This document shows, piece after piece, positions 1 through 8,665 of a stretch of DNA of 64,000 bases. This DNA comes from Gammaproteobacteria bacterium. GTDB lineage: Bacteria; Pseudomonadota; Gammaproteobacteria; Competibacterales; Competibacteraceae. The stretch is from the NCBI GenBank assembly GCA_024235035.1, contig JACKNE010000009.1, positions 1 to 64,000 of the forward strand. Reading direction: 5' to 3'. Numbering within the stretch: the stretch's first letter is position 1; the number at the start of each line of letters is the position of its first letter. The position numbers and the translations under genes are program-made. The notes below the pieces were generated by a model. The model was given only the letters and a program-made list of their open reading frames with translations, made no database searches and was not told where the DNA came from.

Positions 1-570
1 GAAGGTTTTTACGACGGGACCATTTTCCACCGCGTCATCGACGGCTTTATGATCCAAGGTGGTGGCTTCACCACTGATTTTCAACAAAAACCGACCCACG
101 ACCCGATCCCGAATGAAGCGAACAATGGCCTGAAAAATCGCCGTGGCGCCATAGCCATGGCCCGCACCAACGACCCCAACTCCGCTACCGCCCAGTTCTT
201 CATCAACGTCAAGGATAATGCCTTCCTAGATTATCGCGGACAAACGCTGCAGGGTTGGGGCTACGCAGTATTTGGCAAGGTCGTCGATGGCATGGATGTG
301 GTGGACAAGATCCGCCAGGCACCGACTGGCGCCGGTGGGCCGGGTGGCCGATTCAGCGATGTACCAGTCACCCCAATCATTATCGAATCCGCGACGCTGA
401 TTCCCAAACCCGAAGCAGCCCCACCACCGGCCTCCGCACCCGCCAAGGCAGCCCCACCACCGACCCCCGCGCCCGCCGAAGCGGCTCCACAGCCAGCCCC
501 CGCGCCTGCTGAAGCGGCTCCACAGCCGGTACCCGCGCCAGTCACTTCATCCGAACCACCGAAACAGTGA
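1..570 (+). CDS. Peptidyl-prolyl cis-trans isomerase, cyclophilin type (5' end cut by window)
   Basis: The reading frame is open from base 1, so the N-terminus lies outside the window. The visible part begins in the cyclophilin core and contains [15 protein letters not shown], then AMART...[10 protein letters not shown] and [20 protein letters not shown], the catalytic and substrate-binding motifs of the family. Cyclophilins speed up rotation of peptide bonds before proline. After the domain ends (near base 405) comes a tail of about 50 residues rich in Ala and Pro, built from three 11-residue repeats, which E. coli PpiB lacks. A second cyclophilin follows directly. Localisation cannot be judged without the N-terminus. 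Family assignment is secure; the role of the tail is unknown. Confidence 0.93.
   Translation, partial: EGFYDGTIFHRVIDGFMIQGGGFTTDFQQKPTHDPIPNEANNGLKNRRGAIAMARTNDPNSATAQFFINVKDNAFLDYRGQTLQGWGYAVFGKVVDGMDVVDKIRQAPTGAGGPGGRFSDVPVTPIIIESATLIPKPEAAPPPASAPAKAAPPPTPAPAEAAPQPAPAPAEAAPQPVPAPVTSSEPPKQ
439..537 (+). repeat. Three 33-bp in-frame repeats coding an Ala/Pro-rich tail
   Basis: Three consecutive 33-bp units (439-471, 472-504, 505-537) encode the 11-residue units [22 protein letters not shown] and [11 protein letters not shown]. The second and third are close to identical at DNA level; the first is more diverged. Unit length is a multiple of three, so copy-number change would keep the frame. 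Confidence 0.85.
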
Positions 571-581
571 GTCTCATTCCC

Positions 582-1079
582 ATGGTAAACCTGCATACTT
601 CATTAGGCGTCATCGGCGTCGAGCTCGACCACGAACATGCGCCAGCGACCGCCGCTAATTTTCTTCAATACGCCCGTGACGGATTCTACGACGGCACTTT
701 GTTCCATCGTGTGATCCCCAATTTCATGATCCAAGGCGGTGGCCTGGAACCGGACATGAACCAGAAACCCACTCGCGACCCGATTCGCAACGAGGCCGAC
801 AATGGCCTGAAGAACGTGATCGGTAGCATCGCCATGGCCCGCACCTCCGACCCGCATTCGGCTAGTTCGCAGTTCTTCATCAACCTCAAGAACAACGATT
901 TTCTCGACCATCGTGCGCCGACCAGCCAAGGTTGGGGCTATTGTGTATTCGGTCGGGTGACATCTGGCATGGATGTGGTCGAAGCCATCGCTCGTGTCAC
1001 TACGACCAGCCGGCGAGGCCATCAGGACGTGCCAGTCGAAGAGGTCACGATTATCAAGGCCGAAATCAGCGGCGAGTGA
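582..1079 (+). CDS. ppiB: Peptidyl-prolyl cis-trans isomerase B (cyclophilin)
   Basis: A 165-residue cytoplasmic-type cyclophilin with no signal peptide. The start at ATG 582 gives MVNLHTSLGVIGVEL, which lines up with the N-terminus of E. coli PpiB; an in-frame GTG at 567 overlaps the stop of the upstream gene but would add a non-conserved leader. The core has FHRVIPNFMIQGGG (active-site Arg and Phe region), ASSQFFINL and GWGYCVFGRV. It catalyses proline isomerisation during folding. It lies only 11 bp after the previous cyclophilin and 12 bp before lpxH, so the three are probably one operon. Length and motifs match the family. Confidence 0.95.
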   Translation: MVNLHTSLGVIGVELDHEHAPATAANFLQYARDGFYDGTLFHRVIPNFMIQGGGLEPDMNQKPTRDPIRNEADNGLKNVIGSIAMARTSDPHSASSQFFINLKNNDFLDHRAPTSQGWGYCVFGRVTSGMDVVEAIARVTTTSRRGHQDVPVEEVTIIKAEISGE

Positions 1080-1091
1080 CTCGATAGCCAC

Positions 1092-1823
1092 ATGACTACG
1101 CTGTTCATCTCCGACCTGCACCTGGAACCGACCCGGCCCGCCATCACCGCGCTGTTCCTGGCTTTTCTGGAACAGCGCGCCTGGCAAGCTCAAGCGCTGT
1201 ATATCCTGGGCGATCTGTTTGAAGCATGGATCGGCGATGACGACGATAGTGAGCTGGGACGAACGGTCGCTACCAGTCTGCGCGCCTTGGTCGAGTCAGG
1301 AATTCCCGTCTATTTTCTGCATGGCAACCGCGATTTTCTACTCGGCGAGCGCTTCGCTGACGCCAGTGGTATTCAATTGTTGCCGGAAAGCGTGATCATC
1401 AAACTGGCCGGCGAGCCTGTGTTGTTATTGCACGGCGACACGCTTTGCACTGATGATGTCGAATATCAGGCATTCCGCGCTCAAGTTCGCGATCCTGCCT
1501 GGCAGGCGCGGACCCTGGCCTTGACCCTGGCGCAACGACGAGCGCTGGCTGGTCAATTACGCGAATGCAGTCGGCAGACCACCCAGCGGAAAGCCGCTGA
1601 AATTACTGACGTCAACCACAACGAGGTAGACCGGATCATGCGCAAACATGGAGTTGCGCATCTGATCCACGGCCACACCCACCGGCCAGCCCTGCACGAC
1701 TGGATACTCGATGGCCAGCCTATGCGGCGGGCGGTGCTGAGCGACTGGTATGAGCAGGGTAGCGTATTGTGCTGCGATGCCGCCGGTTGGCGATTCGAAT
1801 CGCTGCCATTGCCTGGTGCATGA
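1092..1823 (+). CDS. lpxH: UDP-2,3-diacylglucosamine diphosphatase
   Basis: This 243-residue metallophosphoesterase cleaves UDP-2,3-diacylglucosamine to lipid X and UMP, the fourth step of lipid A synthesis, at the inner face of the cytoplasmic membrane. The metal-binding motifs are all present: SDLHL at residues 7-11, GDLFEAWIGDDD near 40-51, HGNRDF near 75, HGDTLCTDD near 113 and GHTHRP near 196. Length fits the LpxH family (about 240). The ppiB-lpxH gene order is also found in other gammaproteobacteria. It is a firm marker of a lipid A-making Gram-negative cell. Confidence 0.96.
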   Translation: MTTLFISDLHLEPTRPAITALFLAFLEQRAWQAQALYILGDLFEAWIGDDDDSELGRTVATSLRALVESGIPVYFLHGNRDFLLGERFADASGIQLLPESVIIKLAGEPVLLLHGDTLCTDDVEYQAFRAQVRDPAWQARTLALTLAQRRALAGQLRECSRQTTQRKAAEITDVNHNEVDRIMRKHGVAHLIHGHTHRPALHDWILDGQPMRRAVLSDWYEQGSVLCCDAAGWRFESLPLPGA

Positions 1824-1860
1824 AAGAATGATCCTACTTCATCCTCATCATACTGGGTTG

Positions 1861-2316
1861 ATGGCGCACGATGCACCGGGCAGCTTTGCCGCATTAATGG
1901 ATTTATACGAGCGCAATTACATCGGCATGCGTCGGTTATTGCCGGTCATGCCGCCCACATCGGCCGTTCGGATTTCGCGGATGCCAAACGGGCTGGATTT
2001 GCATCTGCGCGTCATCGAGCGCTGCCGCTATACTAGCGAATTGTTTTTGACCTATCAGTTTAGCCAGGAGGACGGCTCGTTGGTTGCTGAGCCTGATCTA
2101 CGCATCCGCGTGTACCACGATGCTCGCTTGGCTGAGGTCGTAGCGGCTCACCTGCGGCATCACGCATTTCTAGCAATCGGCCCTCTTAATTCAGGACACA
2201 CAAACCCTATCTGCCTTTGCAATCGTTGGCGAATCAATCGCTTTCTGTACAAATGGCTCACTTACTGTTTGCGACAAGGCCATCGCTTTATCGAATCTCC
2301 TCATGCGCCAACCTGA
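1861..2316 (+). CDS. DUF1249 family protein (YqiB-like)
   Basis: A protein of about 151 residues resembling E. coli YqiB (DUF1249). Shared features are the N-terminal block FAALMDLYERNYIGMRRLLP, the segment RIRVYHDARLAEVV and the C-terminal block NRFLYKWLTYCLRQGH. The start at 1861 aligns with YqiB; an in-frame ATG at 1828 would add 11 residues, and neither has a convincing ribosome-binding site. Function is unknown. The gene begins 37 bp after the lpxH stop on the same strand and probably closes that operon. Soluble, no signal peptide or membrane segment. Confidence 0.8.
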   Translation: MAHDAPGSFAALMDLYERNYIGMRRLLPVMPPTSAVRISRMPNGLDLHLRVIERCRYTSELFLTYQFSQEDGSLVAEPDLRIRVYHDARLAEVVAAHLRHHAFLAIGPLNSGHTNPICLCNRWRINRFLYKWLTYCLRQGHRFIESPHAPT

Positions 2317-2361
2317 GAATTTGTGAAAGCTTCGGAAAAATTTGGGCGTTATTCCACTAAA

Positions 2362-2392
2362 TTAGTTGACTAACAGAGTAGGTTAATATAGT
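2362..2392 (+). promoter_or_regulatory. Candidate IscR type-1 operator overlapping the iscR promoter
   Basis: Bases 2362-2386 match the published E. coli IscR type-1 consensus (ATASYYGACTRWWWYAGTCRRSTAT) at 19 of 25 positions by eye, including TTGACTA and the following AGT. The TTGACT at 2366-2371 can also be the -35 box, with TATAGT at 2387-2392 as -10 (spacer 15 bp, shorter than ideal). This is the layout expected for autorepression of iscR by its [2Fe-2S] form. A second partial half-site, TTTTGACTAATA, occurs at 2484-2495. Confidence 0.6.
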
Positions 2393-2583
2393 TTCCCTGC
2401 TCAAAACCTATACGAAAATTAAGCTGTTGATTCTTAAATGAACTGTAACCTGGATAAAGCGCAGCAGTTCCCGAGGCTGCGTATTTTGACTAATACGTCT
2501 CAATCCAGACTAAACAGCTTCATGCACAGCCCAATCTGTTTATTGGGGAATGCTTCTATTTCAGTGACTTGCGGGGTACCGCC

Positions 2584-3063
2584 ATGAAACTTTCAACCAA
2601 GGGCCGCTACGCGGTTACCGCCATGATGCATCTGGCCATCCACGACCGGCACGGTCCGGTTACGCTGGCCGAAATATCCCAATGTCAGGGTATTTCCCTT
2701 TCTTACCTGGAGCAATTGTTCGCCAAGCTGCGCAAACATGGCCTGGTTGAAGGGGTGCGCGGACCGGGCGGTGGCTACCGGCTGGCGAAGACGCCGAACC
2801 AGGTCACGGTCGCCAACATCATCAGTGCTGTCGACGAGCGGTTGGATGCGACCCGTTGTTGTGGTGATGAGAATTGCCAGGGAGGCCGGCGTTGCCTGAC
2901 CCATCAGCTATGGACCGATTTGAGCCGGCAGATTTTCACCTTCCTGGAAGGTATTACCTTGGCCCAGTTCGTCGAACGCCCAGCCGTCTACGATATGGTC
3001 CATCGTCAACACGCACGCCGGCGCGAGCGTATCCAGCCGATCGAGATTCCGGCTACGATGTAA
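2584..3063 (+). CDS. iscR: Rrf2-family [2Fe-2S] transcriptional regulator IscR
   Basis: A 159-residue repressor that senses Fe-S cluster status and controls iron-sulfur assembly genes. The N-terminal winged helix has KGRYAVTAMMHLA, GISLSYLEQLFAKLRK and VRGPGGGYRLAK, nearly identical to E. coli IscR. The three cluster-binding cysteines are present in RCCGDENCQGGRRC followed by LTHQLW, with the His ligand. ATG 2584 matches the E. coli start (MKLSTKGRYAV). It sits behind an IscR-type operator and 83 bp before iscS, so autoregulation and co-transcription with iscS are likely. Confidence 0.96.
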   Translation: MKLSTKGRYAVTAMMHLAIHDRHGPVTLAEISQCQGISLSYLEQLFAKLRKHGLVEGVRGPGGGYRLAKTPNQVTVANIISAVDERLDATRCCGDENCQGGRRCLTHQLWTDLSRQIFTFLEGITLAQFVERPAVYDMVHRQHARRRERIQPIEIPATM

Positions 3064-3146
3064 GCGAAATGGTGACGCTAGGAGGCACAAAGGTAGGGAC
3101 TTGAGTTTTCCTCATTCCCTGCCTAGCCAATTCTTACCCGTAGACC

Positions 3147-4364
3147 ATGTATGCACCGATCTATCTAGATTACGCTGCAACGACACCTGTCGATCCACGA
3201 GTCGCCGCCCTGCTGGGGCGGCATCTCACCCTGGATGGTCTCTTCGGTAATCCTTCTTCCACGACCCACGCCTTCGGTAGGCAAGCGGCGCAAGCCGTCG
3301 AAATAGCTCGCAACCAGGTTGCGACTCTGCTCAACGCTGCCCCCCGAGAAATCATCTGGACTTCGGGTGCTACCGAAGCCAACAATCTGGCTCTAGTCGG
3401 CGTCATGCGCGCCCAGGCGCGTCGGGGCCGACATCTACTCACCAGCAAAACCGAACACAAGGCGGTGCTCGACGTCTGCCGCTGGCTGGAACGAAACGGT
3501 TGTACGGTCACTTACCTGGACCCAGACCCCGATGGCCAGATTCCGCTGGAGCGAGTGGCAGCGGCATTGCAACCCGACACCGTGCTGGTGTCGCTGATGC
3601 ACGTCAACAACGAAACCGGCGTAATCCATGATCTGGCCGCAATCGGTGCGCTGGCCCGCGAACGCGGCATTCTGCTCCACAGCGATACCGCCCAGAGTGC
3701 CGGCAAACTGCCTATTGACCTGCAAACCTTGCCCGTCGATCTACTCAGTATCAGCGCTCACAAGCTGTATGGACCCAAAGGCATAGGCGCATTATATGTT
3801 CGCCAACAGCCGACTCGCGTCCGGCTGGAGCCCCTGCTATACGGCGGCGGTCAGGAACGCGGCTTGCGCGCCGGCACCCTGCCTACGCATCAAATCGTGG
3901 CGATGGGCGAAGCCTGCCGCATCGCCCACGACGAAATGAACGTCGAACAGGCCCGGATTCAGCGATTGCGCGCTCGATTGTGGCAGGCGTTCGCCGGATT
4001 GGGCACCGTGGTGCTGAACGGCCACTCGCAACAAAGTATCGCTGGCATTCTCAACGTCAGTTTCACCGGCATCGCCGCCGAAGCATTACTGGCCGCCCTC
4101 TCGGACATCGCTGTTTCCACAGGCTCGGCCTGCACCTCCGCTAACCATGAACCCTCTCATGTGCTGCGGGCGATGGGTGTCGATGCTATCCAGGCGCGCG
4201 CCGCGGTCCGCTTCAGTTTGGGTCGTTTCACGACGGCTGAGGATATTGACCGTGTCGCTTGTGCGGTGACTGCGGCGGTCAACCGGTTGCGGGAATTGTC
4301 GCCGCTATGGGAAGACTATCAGCGGGGAGTGAAAACCGAAGTAGACTGGGGGGCGCTGCCATGA
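3147..4364 (+). CDS. iscS: Cysteine desulfurase IscS
   Basis: A PLP enzyme of 405 residues that converts cysteine to alanine and hands the sulfur, as a persulfide, to Fe-S scaffold proteins and tRNA thiolation enzymes. The PLP lysine is K206 in SAHKLYGPKG, the catalytic cysteine is C329 in STGSACTSA, and the PLP-phosphate motif TSGATEANN is near residue 73. Length and C-terminus (RLRELSPLWEDY) match E. coli IscS (404). In E. coli iscU, iscA, hscB, hscA and fdx follow; here a flavin-fold gene overlaps the iscS stop by 4 bp (ATGA) instead, so the scaffold genes must lie elsewhere. Confidence 0.97.
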   Translation: MYAPIYLDYAATTPVDPRVAALLGRHLTLDGLFGNPSSTTHAFGRQAAQAVEIARNQVATLLNAAPREIIWTSGATEANNLALVGVMRAQARRGRHLLTSKTEHKAVLDVCRWLERNGCTVTYLDPDPDGQIPLERVAAALQPDTVLVSLMHVNNETGVIHDLAAIGALARERGILLHSDTAQSAGKLPIDLQTLPVDLLSISAHKLYGPKGIGALYVRQQPTRVRLEPLLYGGGQERGLRAGTLPTHQIVAMGEACRIAHDEMNVEQARIQRLRARLWQAFAGLGTVVLNGHSQQSIAGILNVSFTGIAAEALLAALSDIAVSTGSACTSANHEPSHVLRAMGVDAIQARAAVRFSLGRFTTAEDIDRVACAVTAAVNRLRELSPLWEDYQRGVKTEVDWGALP

Positions 4365-4849
4365 ATCGCCAGGAACAACACTTGATGGCGAAACTGATCC
4401 ACAATCGATGTTGGGCCGCGCTAGCCACACAAGGTCCCGATGGTCCGGAGGCATCCTGGGTCGCTTATGCTCCGGAGCTAGACTTCAGCGGCTTTCTATT
4501 TCATCTGAGCACCCTGGCAGGACACACACGCAATCTGCTGGCTCATCCGCACGCCGGATTAGCGATCAGCGAATTGGAGCGGGAAGGCGAGGACCCGCAG
4601 ACCTTGGCGCGCATCATGATTAAGGGCGAAGCAGCGGTCATTGCCCGTGACAGCGCGGCCTATCCGGAAGCTGCGCGTTGCTACCAGGAACGGCTACCCG
4701 ATTCAACGCCACGTTTTGCATTTGGCGATTTTCTGCTGTTCCGCTTCAATCCGATTACAGCGCGCTTCATTGGTGGCTTCGCCCGCGCCTATTCCTTGGA
4801 CGCTATTGCTTTGCAAGCGGCAGCGCAACGCGCGACTCGACAAGCTTGA
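4361..4849 (+). CDS. Pyridoxamine 5'-phosphate oxidase-fold protein, HugZ-like
   Basis: A 162-residue split-barrel protein of the PNPOx/FMN-binding superfamily. The N-terminal half has CWAALATQGPDGPEASWVAY and HLSTLAGHTRNLLAHP, and the C-terminal part has the IGGFARAYSLD motif typical of HugZ-type heme-utilisation proteins. Members of this group bind FMN or heme; some degrade heme to release iron. The ATG overlaps the iscS stop codon (ATGA), implying translational coupling. An iron-release or flavin role beside Fe-S genes is attractive but inferred; the substrate is not evident from sequence. Full heme-degrading HugZ proteins are longer. Confidence 0.75.
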   Translation: MNRQEQHLMAKLIHNRCWAALATQGPDGPEASWVAYAPELDFSGFLFHLSTLAGHTRNLLAHPHAGLAISELEREGEDPQTLARIMIKGEAAVIARDSAAYPEAARCYQERLPDSTPRFAFGDFLLFRFNPITARFIGGFARAYSLDAIALQAAAQRATRQA

Positions 4850-4936
4850 GTTGGGCTTCGCTACACTCAACACCAACTTACCTTGATTTCGTACCAGATA
4901 GCGCTTAACTGACTTCCTGTACAGCGACAACCGCTT

Positions 4937-6148
4937 TCAATGCACCAATTGATTGAGATCAAAGATCGGCAACAGAATCGCCAGCACGATCACCAGCACC
5001 ACCCCGCCCATCACCAGGATCAACATCGGTTCGAAAATCCCTAGCAACGCGGCGATCAAAGTCTCGGTCTCACGCTCCTGCTGCACCGCCGCCCGCTCCA
5101 GCATATTCTCCAACCGACCGCTGGCCTCGCCACTGGCGATCAATTGGACGGTCATCGGTGGAAAATAGCCGCTATTACTGATCGCTTTCTGCAAACTAGC
5201 CCCCTCCTTCACCCGCATCGCCGCTTGCTCGACCGCTTCGCGCATCGGCAGATTGCTCAGCACCTGGGCCGAGATACGCATCGCTTCCAACACCGGCACC
5301 CCGCTGGCCATCAGGATGCTGAAGGTGCGGGCAAAGCGGGCCGTGTTGGCGCCGCGCGTCAACCGACCAACCAATGGCAGTTTGAGCAAGGCTTGATGCA
5401 CCCGTCGCTTGAAGCGGAGCCGGCGCAGAGCGTAAACCCAACTCACGGCACCGGCCACCAGACCACTCAACACCAGCCAGCCGTATTCGCGCAGAAAGTC
5501 ACTGAGCGCGATCAATCCTCGGGTCAGGGTGGGTAATTGCTGATTGAGGCTGCTGAATACCTGCACCACCTGCGGCACCACGTAGGTCAACAGACCGGCC
5601 ACGATCAAGATAGCGACTCCGGTCAACAATAAAGGGTAGAACAACGCCAAACCAACCTTCTGGCGCATTTGCTGACGAGCCTCGGTGTAATCGGCCAGTC
5701 GCTCGAACACCACATCCAGATGACCGGATTGCTCACCAGCAGCGACAGTCGCCCGATACAGTTCCGGAAAAACCTGGGGAAAATCGCTCAGGGCGGTCGC
5801 CAAAGTATGCCCTTCTAACACTCGGGCGCGCACTGCCAGCAACAAGCCGCTTAGTCTCGCCCGGTCGGCTTGCCGCGCCACTGCGCCCAGCGCTTCTTCC
5901 AAGGGTAGACCGGAACCGACCAGCGTGGCCAGTTGCCGGGTGATCAGAGCCAAGTCGGTGGGGCTGATACGTGGCCGAAATAACCGGTGACTGCGACTGC
6001 GTTCCTGGCTGGCGACTTCCTCGACACCCAGAGGATTCAGGCCACGCTCGCGCAACAGCTGGCGGGCCATCCGCGGCGTATCGGCTTCGATCAATCCCTT
6101 GCGTTGACGGCCTCGCTCATCGAGCGCAGCGTATTGGAAGGCGGGCAT
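4937..6148 (-). CDS. gspF: Type II secretion system inner membrane platform protein GspF
   Basis: A 403-residue polytopic protein of the inner membrane platform that couples the GspE ATPase to pseudopilus assembly. It starts MPAFQYAALDERGRQRKG, the standard GspF opening, and holds two copies of the T2SSF domain (about residues 70-195 and 275-395), with membrane segments near 170-195, 220-245 and 375-400. The end (LPIFDLNQLVH) is typical. PilC of type IV pili is the close relative, but the neighbouring gspC, gspD and gspE favour GspF. It is separated from gspE by a Uma2 gene, which breaks the usual gspE-gspF adjacency. Confidence 0.93.
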   Translation of the reverse strand: MPAFQYAALDERGRQRKGLIEADTPRMARQLLRERGLNPLGVEEVASQERSRSHRLFRPRISPTDLALITRQLATLVGSGLPLEEALGAVARQADRARLSGLLLAVRARVLEGHTLATALSDFPQVFPELYRATVAAGEQSGHLDVVFERLADYTEARQQMRQKVGLALFYPLLLTGVAILIVAGLLTYVVPQVVQVFSSLNQQLPTLTRGLIALSDFLREYGWLVLSGLVAGAVSWVYALRRLRFKRRVHQALLKLPLVGRLTRGANTARFARTFSILMASGVPVLEAMRISAQVLSNLPMREAVEQAAMRVKEGASLQKAISNSGYFPPMTVQLIASGEASGRLENMLERAAVQQERETETLIAALLGIFEPMLILVMGGVVLVIVLAILLPIFDLNQLVH

Positions 6149-6436
6149 TGAGACAGAAATCCAGTAGAAAAGAATACAAGCGGCTTAAGATGATAAACCT
6201 TGCCACAATGGATCAAAATACACCTATTCATCATTCCAAATGATGTCACATCTGCCAGGCCTTCAATGGTGCGTCCAAAACAAGGACGAAGAGCGCATCC
6301 TGCTCATGCTTAAACCAGGCTAAAATTTGCGAGACGTCAATACCAAGCTCAATCATTGCCAGTCATGTTTCTTATGCGTCCAGACAGATCTGAACAGTGT
6401 CTGCGCAGAACTCATATTTCTTTAAACAACATAAAT
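6149..6436. other. Intergenic region upstream of gspF
   Basis: 288 bp between the 5' end of gspF and the 3' end of the Uma2 gene, both on the minus strand. It must contain the gspF leader and perhaps a promoter, which would be needed now that gspF is separated from gspE. I see no convincing gene, terminator or repeat in it. Confidence 0.5.
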
Positions 6437-7099
6437 CTAGATCGCTGTACCCTCACGTCGCCATACAGCAAGCGGCAATCCAGTCAACACATCCGCAACG
6501 CTCACCATCAAATCTGGTAGCAATACGGGTGCAATCATTTCCTCTAATGCCGGATAGCGCACTTCCCGATATCCATCTGCGCTCGGACATCGGTATACCT
6601 CCAAACGTTGATGAAGGGTATCCACCACCCAGACTTCCGGAACACCCGCTTTGGCATACAACGGAACTTTAGTCTCCCGGTCATAACGCAAAGTCGTATC
6701 CGAGACCTCGATGAGCAGCAGCACATCCGCCGGACCAGGATGGACACTCTCATAGAAATCGGTACATGGTTTGAGAAGCACGATATCCGGTTGCGGCTCC
6801 GAATGCGCATTCAACATGACCGGATTTTGTACATCCACAATCGCCGTATCGCCCACTCGCCGCGAAAAGAATTGATTGAGTCGGCGGGTATAGCTGGCAT
6901 GGCGTTCGCCAATCGGCGGCATGGCAATTAAATCTCCCTCGATCAGTTCCACTCGTGAATTCTCATCGAAAACTCCGACCTCGGCCAATCGATGGTAATC
7001 CGTAACAGTCAACCGATAGCGCTGAGGAACGGCTGAATCTGACGTATTCTGCAAAGATTCTTGCTCAAGCGGGATATCTGGCGTGGTAATACTGCCCAT
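6437..7099 (-). CDS. Uma2 family putative endonuclease (DUF820)
   Basis: A 220-residue protein with the Uma2/DUF820 restriction-endonuclease-like fold. The family motifs are in order: RVELIEGDLIAMPPIGERHA near residues 60-80, PQPDIVLLKP near 118, LLIEVSDTTLRYDRETKVPLYA near 150-172 and VPEVWVVD near 175. The acidic residues and Lys of the PD-(D/E)XK core (D in PDIVLL, E in IEVSD, K in TKVPLY) are kept. Uma2 genes multiply in cyanobacteria and some other bacteria with largely unknown biological role. This copy lies between gspE and gspF on the same strand, 42 bp from the gspE stop, as if inserted into the secretion operon. Confidence 0.85.
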   Translation of the reverse strand: MGSITTPDIPLEQESLQNTSDSAVPQRYRLTVTDYHRLAEVGVFDENSRVELIEGDLIAMPPIGERHASYTRRLNQFFSRRVGDTAIVDVQNPVMLNAHSEPQPDIVLLKPCTDFYESVHPGPADVLLLIEVSDTTLRYDRETKVPLYAKAGVPEVWVVDTLHQRLEVYRCPSADGYREVRYPALEEMIAPVLLPDLMVSVADVLTGLPLAVWRREGTAI

Positions 7100-7141
7100 G
7101 GCTTCACCTGCGCATTCAACATGATTTCTACTCGTAAACTG

Positions 7142-8665
7142 TCAATCCTCCCGTGTCACTCGCACCAACTCCGCCAGTGCAGTATCGCCAGCCAGCACCC
7201 GGCGCCGACCATCGTCACGAATACTACGACTGGACCGCCGGGCATGACGCTCCATTTCCTGTTCACCTTTGCCTTCATGAATCAAGGTTTGCATCGCGTC
7301 ATCGATCGTCACTAGCTCGAAAATGCCGGTGCGACCTCGATACCCGGACTGATTACAGCGCTCACAGCCGGCTGGAATGTACAGTGTTGGCGGCGCCGCA
7401 GCCGGATCGACGCCCAAGGTCTCCAAATCGGGCGCCGTGGCGGGATGCGGCTGCTTGCAATATGGGCAGAGTTTGCGCACCAGCCGTTGCGCCAGCACGC
7501 CGATCAGCGAAGAAGACAACAGAAACGGTTCCACACCCATGTCGCGCAGTCGGGTAATAGCGCCCACCGCGCTGTTGGTGTGCAACGTCGATAACACTAG
7601 ATGGCCGGTCAATGACGCTTGCACGGCGATCTCGGCGGTTTCCAGATCACGAATTTCACCGACCATCACCACATCCGGGTCCTGGCGCAAAATGGCGCGC
7701 AAGCCCCGAGCGAAGGTCATTTCCACCTTGGTGTTGACCTGGGTTTGACTGATTCCGTCGAGGTAATACTCGATCGGATCTTCGACGGTCATGATGTTAC
7801 GCTTGCGGTCATTCAATTGAATGAGTCCCGCATATAGGGTGGTGGTCTTACCCGAACCCGTAGGGCCAGTGACCAGCAAGATGCCATGCGGACGATGAAT
7901 CAACCGCAACAAGCGCGCCTCGTCACCTGGCTCCATACCCAGATGCTGCAAATCCAGTCGCCCTTCGCGCTTGTCCAGCAGACGCAGTACGACCCGCTCA
8001 CCGTGACCCGTCGGTAGGGTCGAAACGCGCACGTCGACCGGGCGCCCAGCCACCTTGAGGGAAATACGCCCATCCTGCGGCAGGCGTTTCTCGGCAATGT
8101 CGAGGTGCGCCATGACCTTGACCCGGGACACCAGCAACGGACCCAAGGCGCGCGGTGGTTGCAAAGCCTCACGCAACACTCCATCCACCCGAAACCGCAC
8201 CAACAAGCGATTCTCGAACGATTCGATATGGATGTCCGAGGCATTTTCCTTGATGGCTTCGGTCAGCAAGGCGTTGATCAGGCGAATGATCGGCGCGTCG
8301 TCGGCGCTTTCCAGCAGATCCTCCGGTTCCGGCAAACTCAGCGCCACTTGATTGAGGTCGATATCCTCGCCAAAATCCTCCATCATCCGCGCTGCACCGT
8401 GACTGTCGCCCTCATAGGCATTCTGCAACAGGCGCTCGAACTGTTCAGCCGAGACGGCAACCGGACGCAATGGCGCATTCAGATGTCGCCGCACCTCAGC
8501 CAGACTGCGCACGCTGACGCCGGGTCGGCAGGCGATGCCAATCCCATCCTCCCGCTCGTCCAGCACCAATACGCCATGCCGTTTGGCAAAGGCATAGGGC
8601 AGACGCTGCATGGGAACGCCGGCTGACTCGCTGCCCGCGACGACCGGCACAGGCTCGACACTCAT
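7142..8665 (-). CDS. gspE: Type II secretion system ATPase GspE
   Basis: A 507-residue hexameric ATPase that powers pseudopilus assembly from the cytoplasmic side. Walker [11 protein letters not shown] lies at residues 267-276, with the Asp box and Walker B in [17 protein letters not shown] and the His box in STLHTNSA. The four-cysteine zinc site typical of GspE is present (CPYC, later CERC) around 395-440. The N-terminal N1 domain starts [13 protein letters not shown]. Its start codon overlaps the gspD stop (8662-8665), so gspD and gspE are co-translated. Complete in length. Confidence 0.95.
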   Translation of the reverse strand: MSVEPVPVVAGSESAGVPMQRLPYAFAKRHGVLVLDEREDGIGIACRPGVSVRSLAEVRRHLNAPLRPVAVSAEQFERLLQNAYEGDSHGAARMMEDFGEDIDLNQVALSLPEPEDLLESADDAPIIRLINALLTEAIKENASDIHIESFENRLLVRFRVDGVLREALQPPRALGPLLVSRVKVMAHLDIAEKRLPQDGRISLKVAGRPVDVRVSTLPTGHGERVVLRLLDKREGRLDLQHLGMEPGDEARLLRLIHRPHGILLVTGPTGSGKTTTLYAGLIQLNDRKRNIMTVEDPIEYYLDGISQTQVNTKVEMTFARGLRAILRQDPDVVMVGEIRDLETAEIAVQASLTGHLVLSTLHTNSAVGAITRLRDMGVEPFLLSSSLIGVLAQRLVRKLCPYCKQPHPATAPDLETLGVDPAAAPPTLYIPAGCERCNQSGYRGRTGIFELVTIDDAMQTLIHEGKGEQEMERHARRSSRSIRDDGRRRVLAGDTALAELVRVTRED

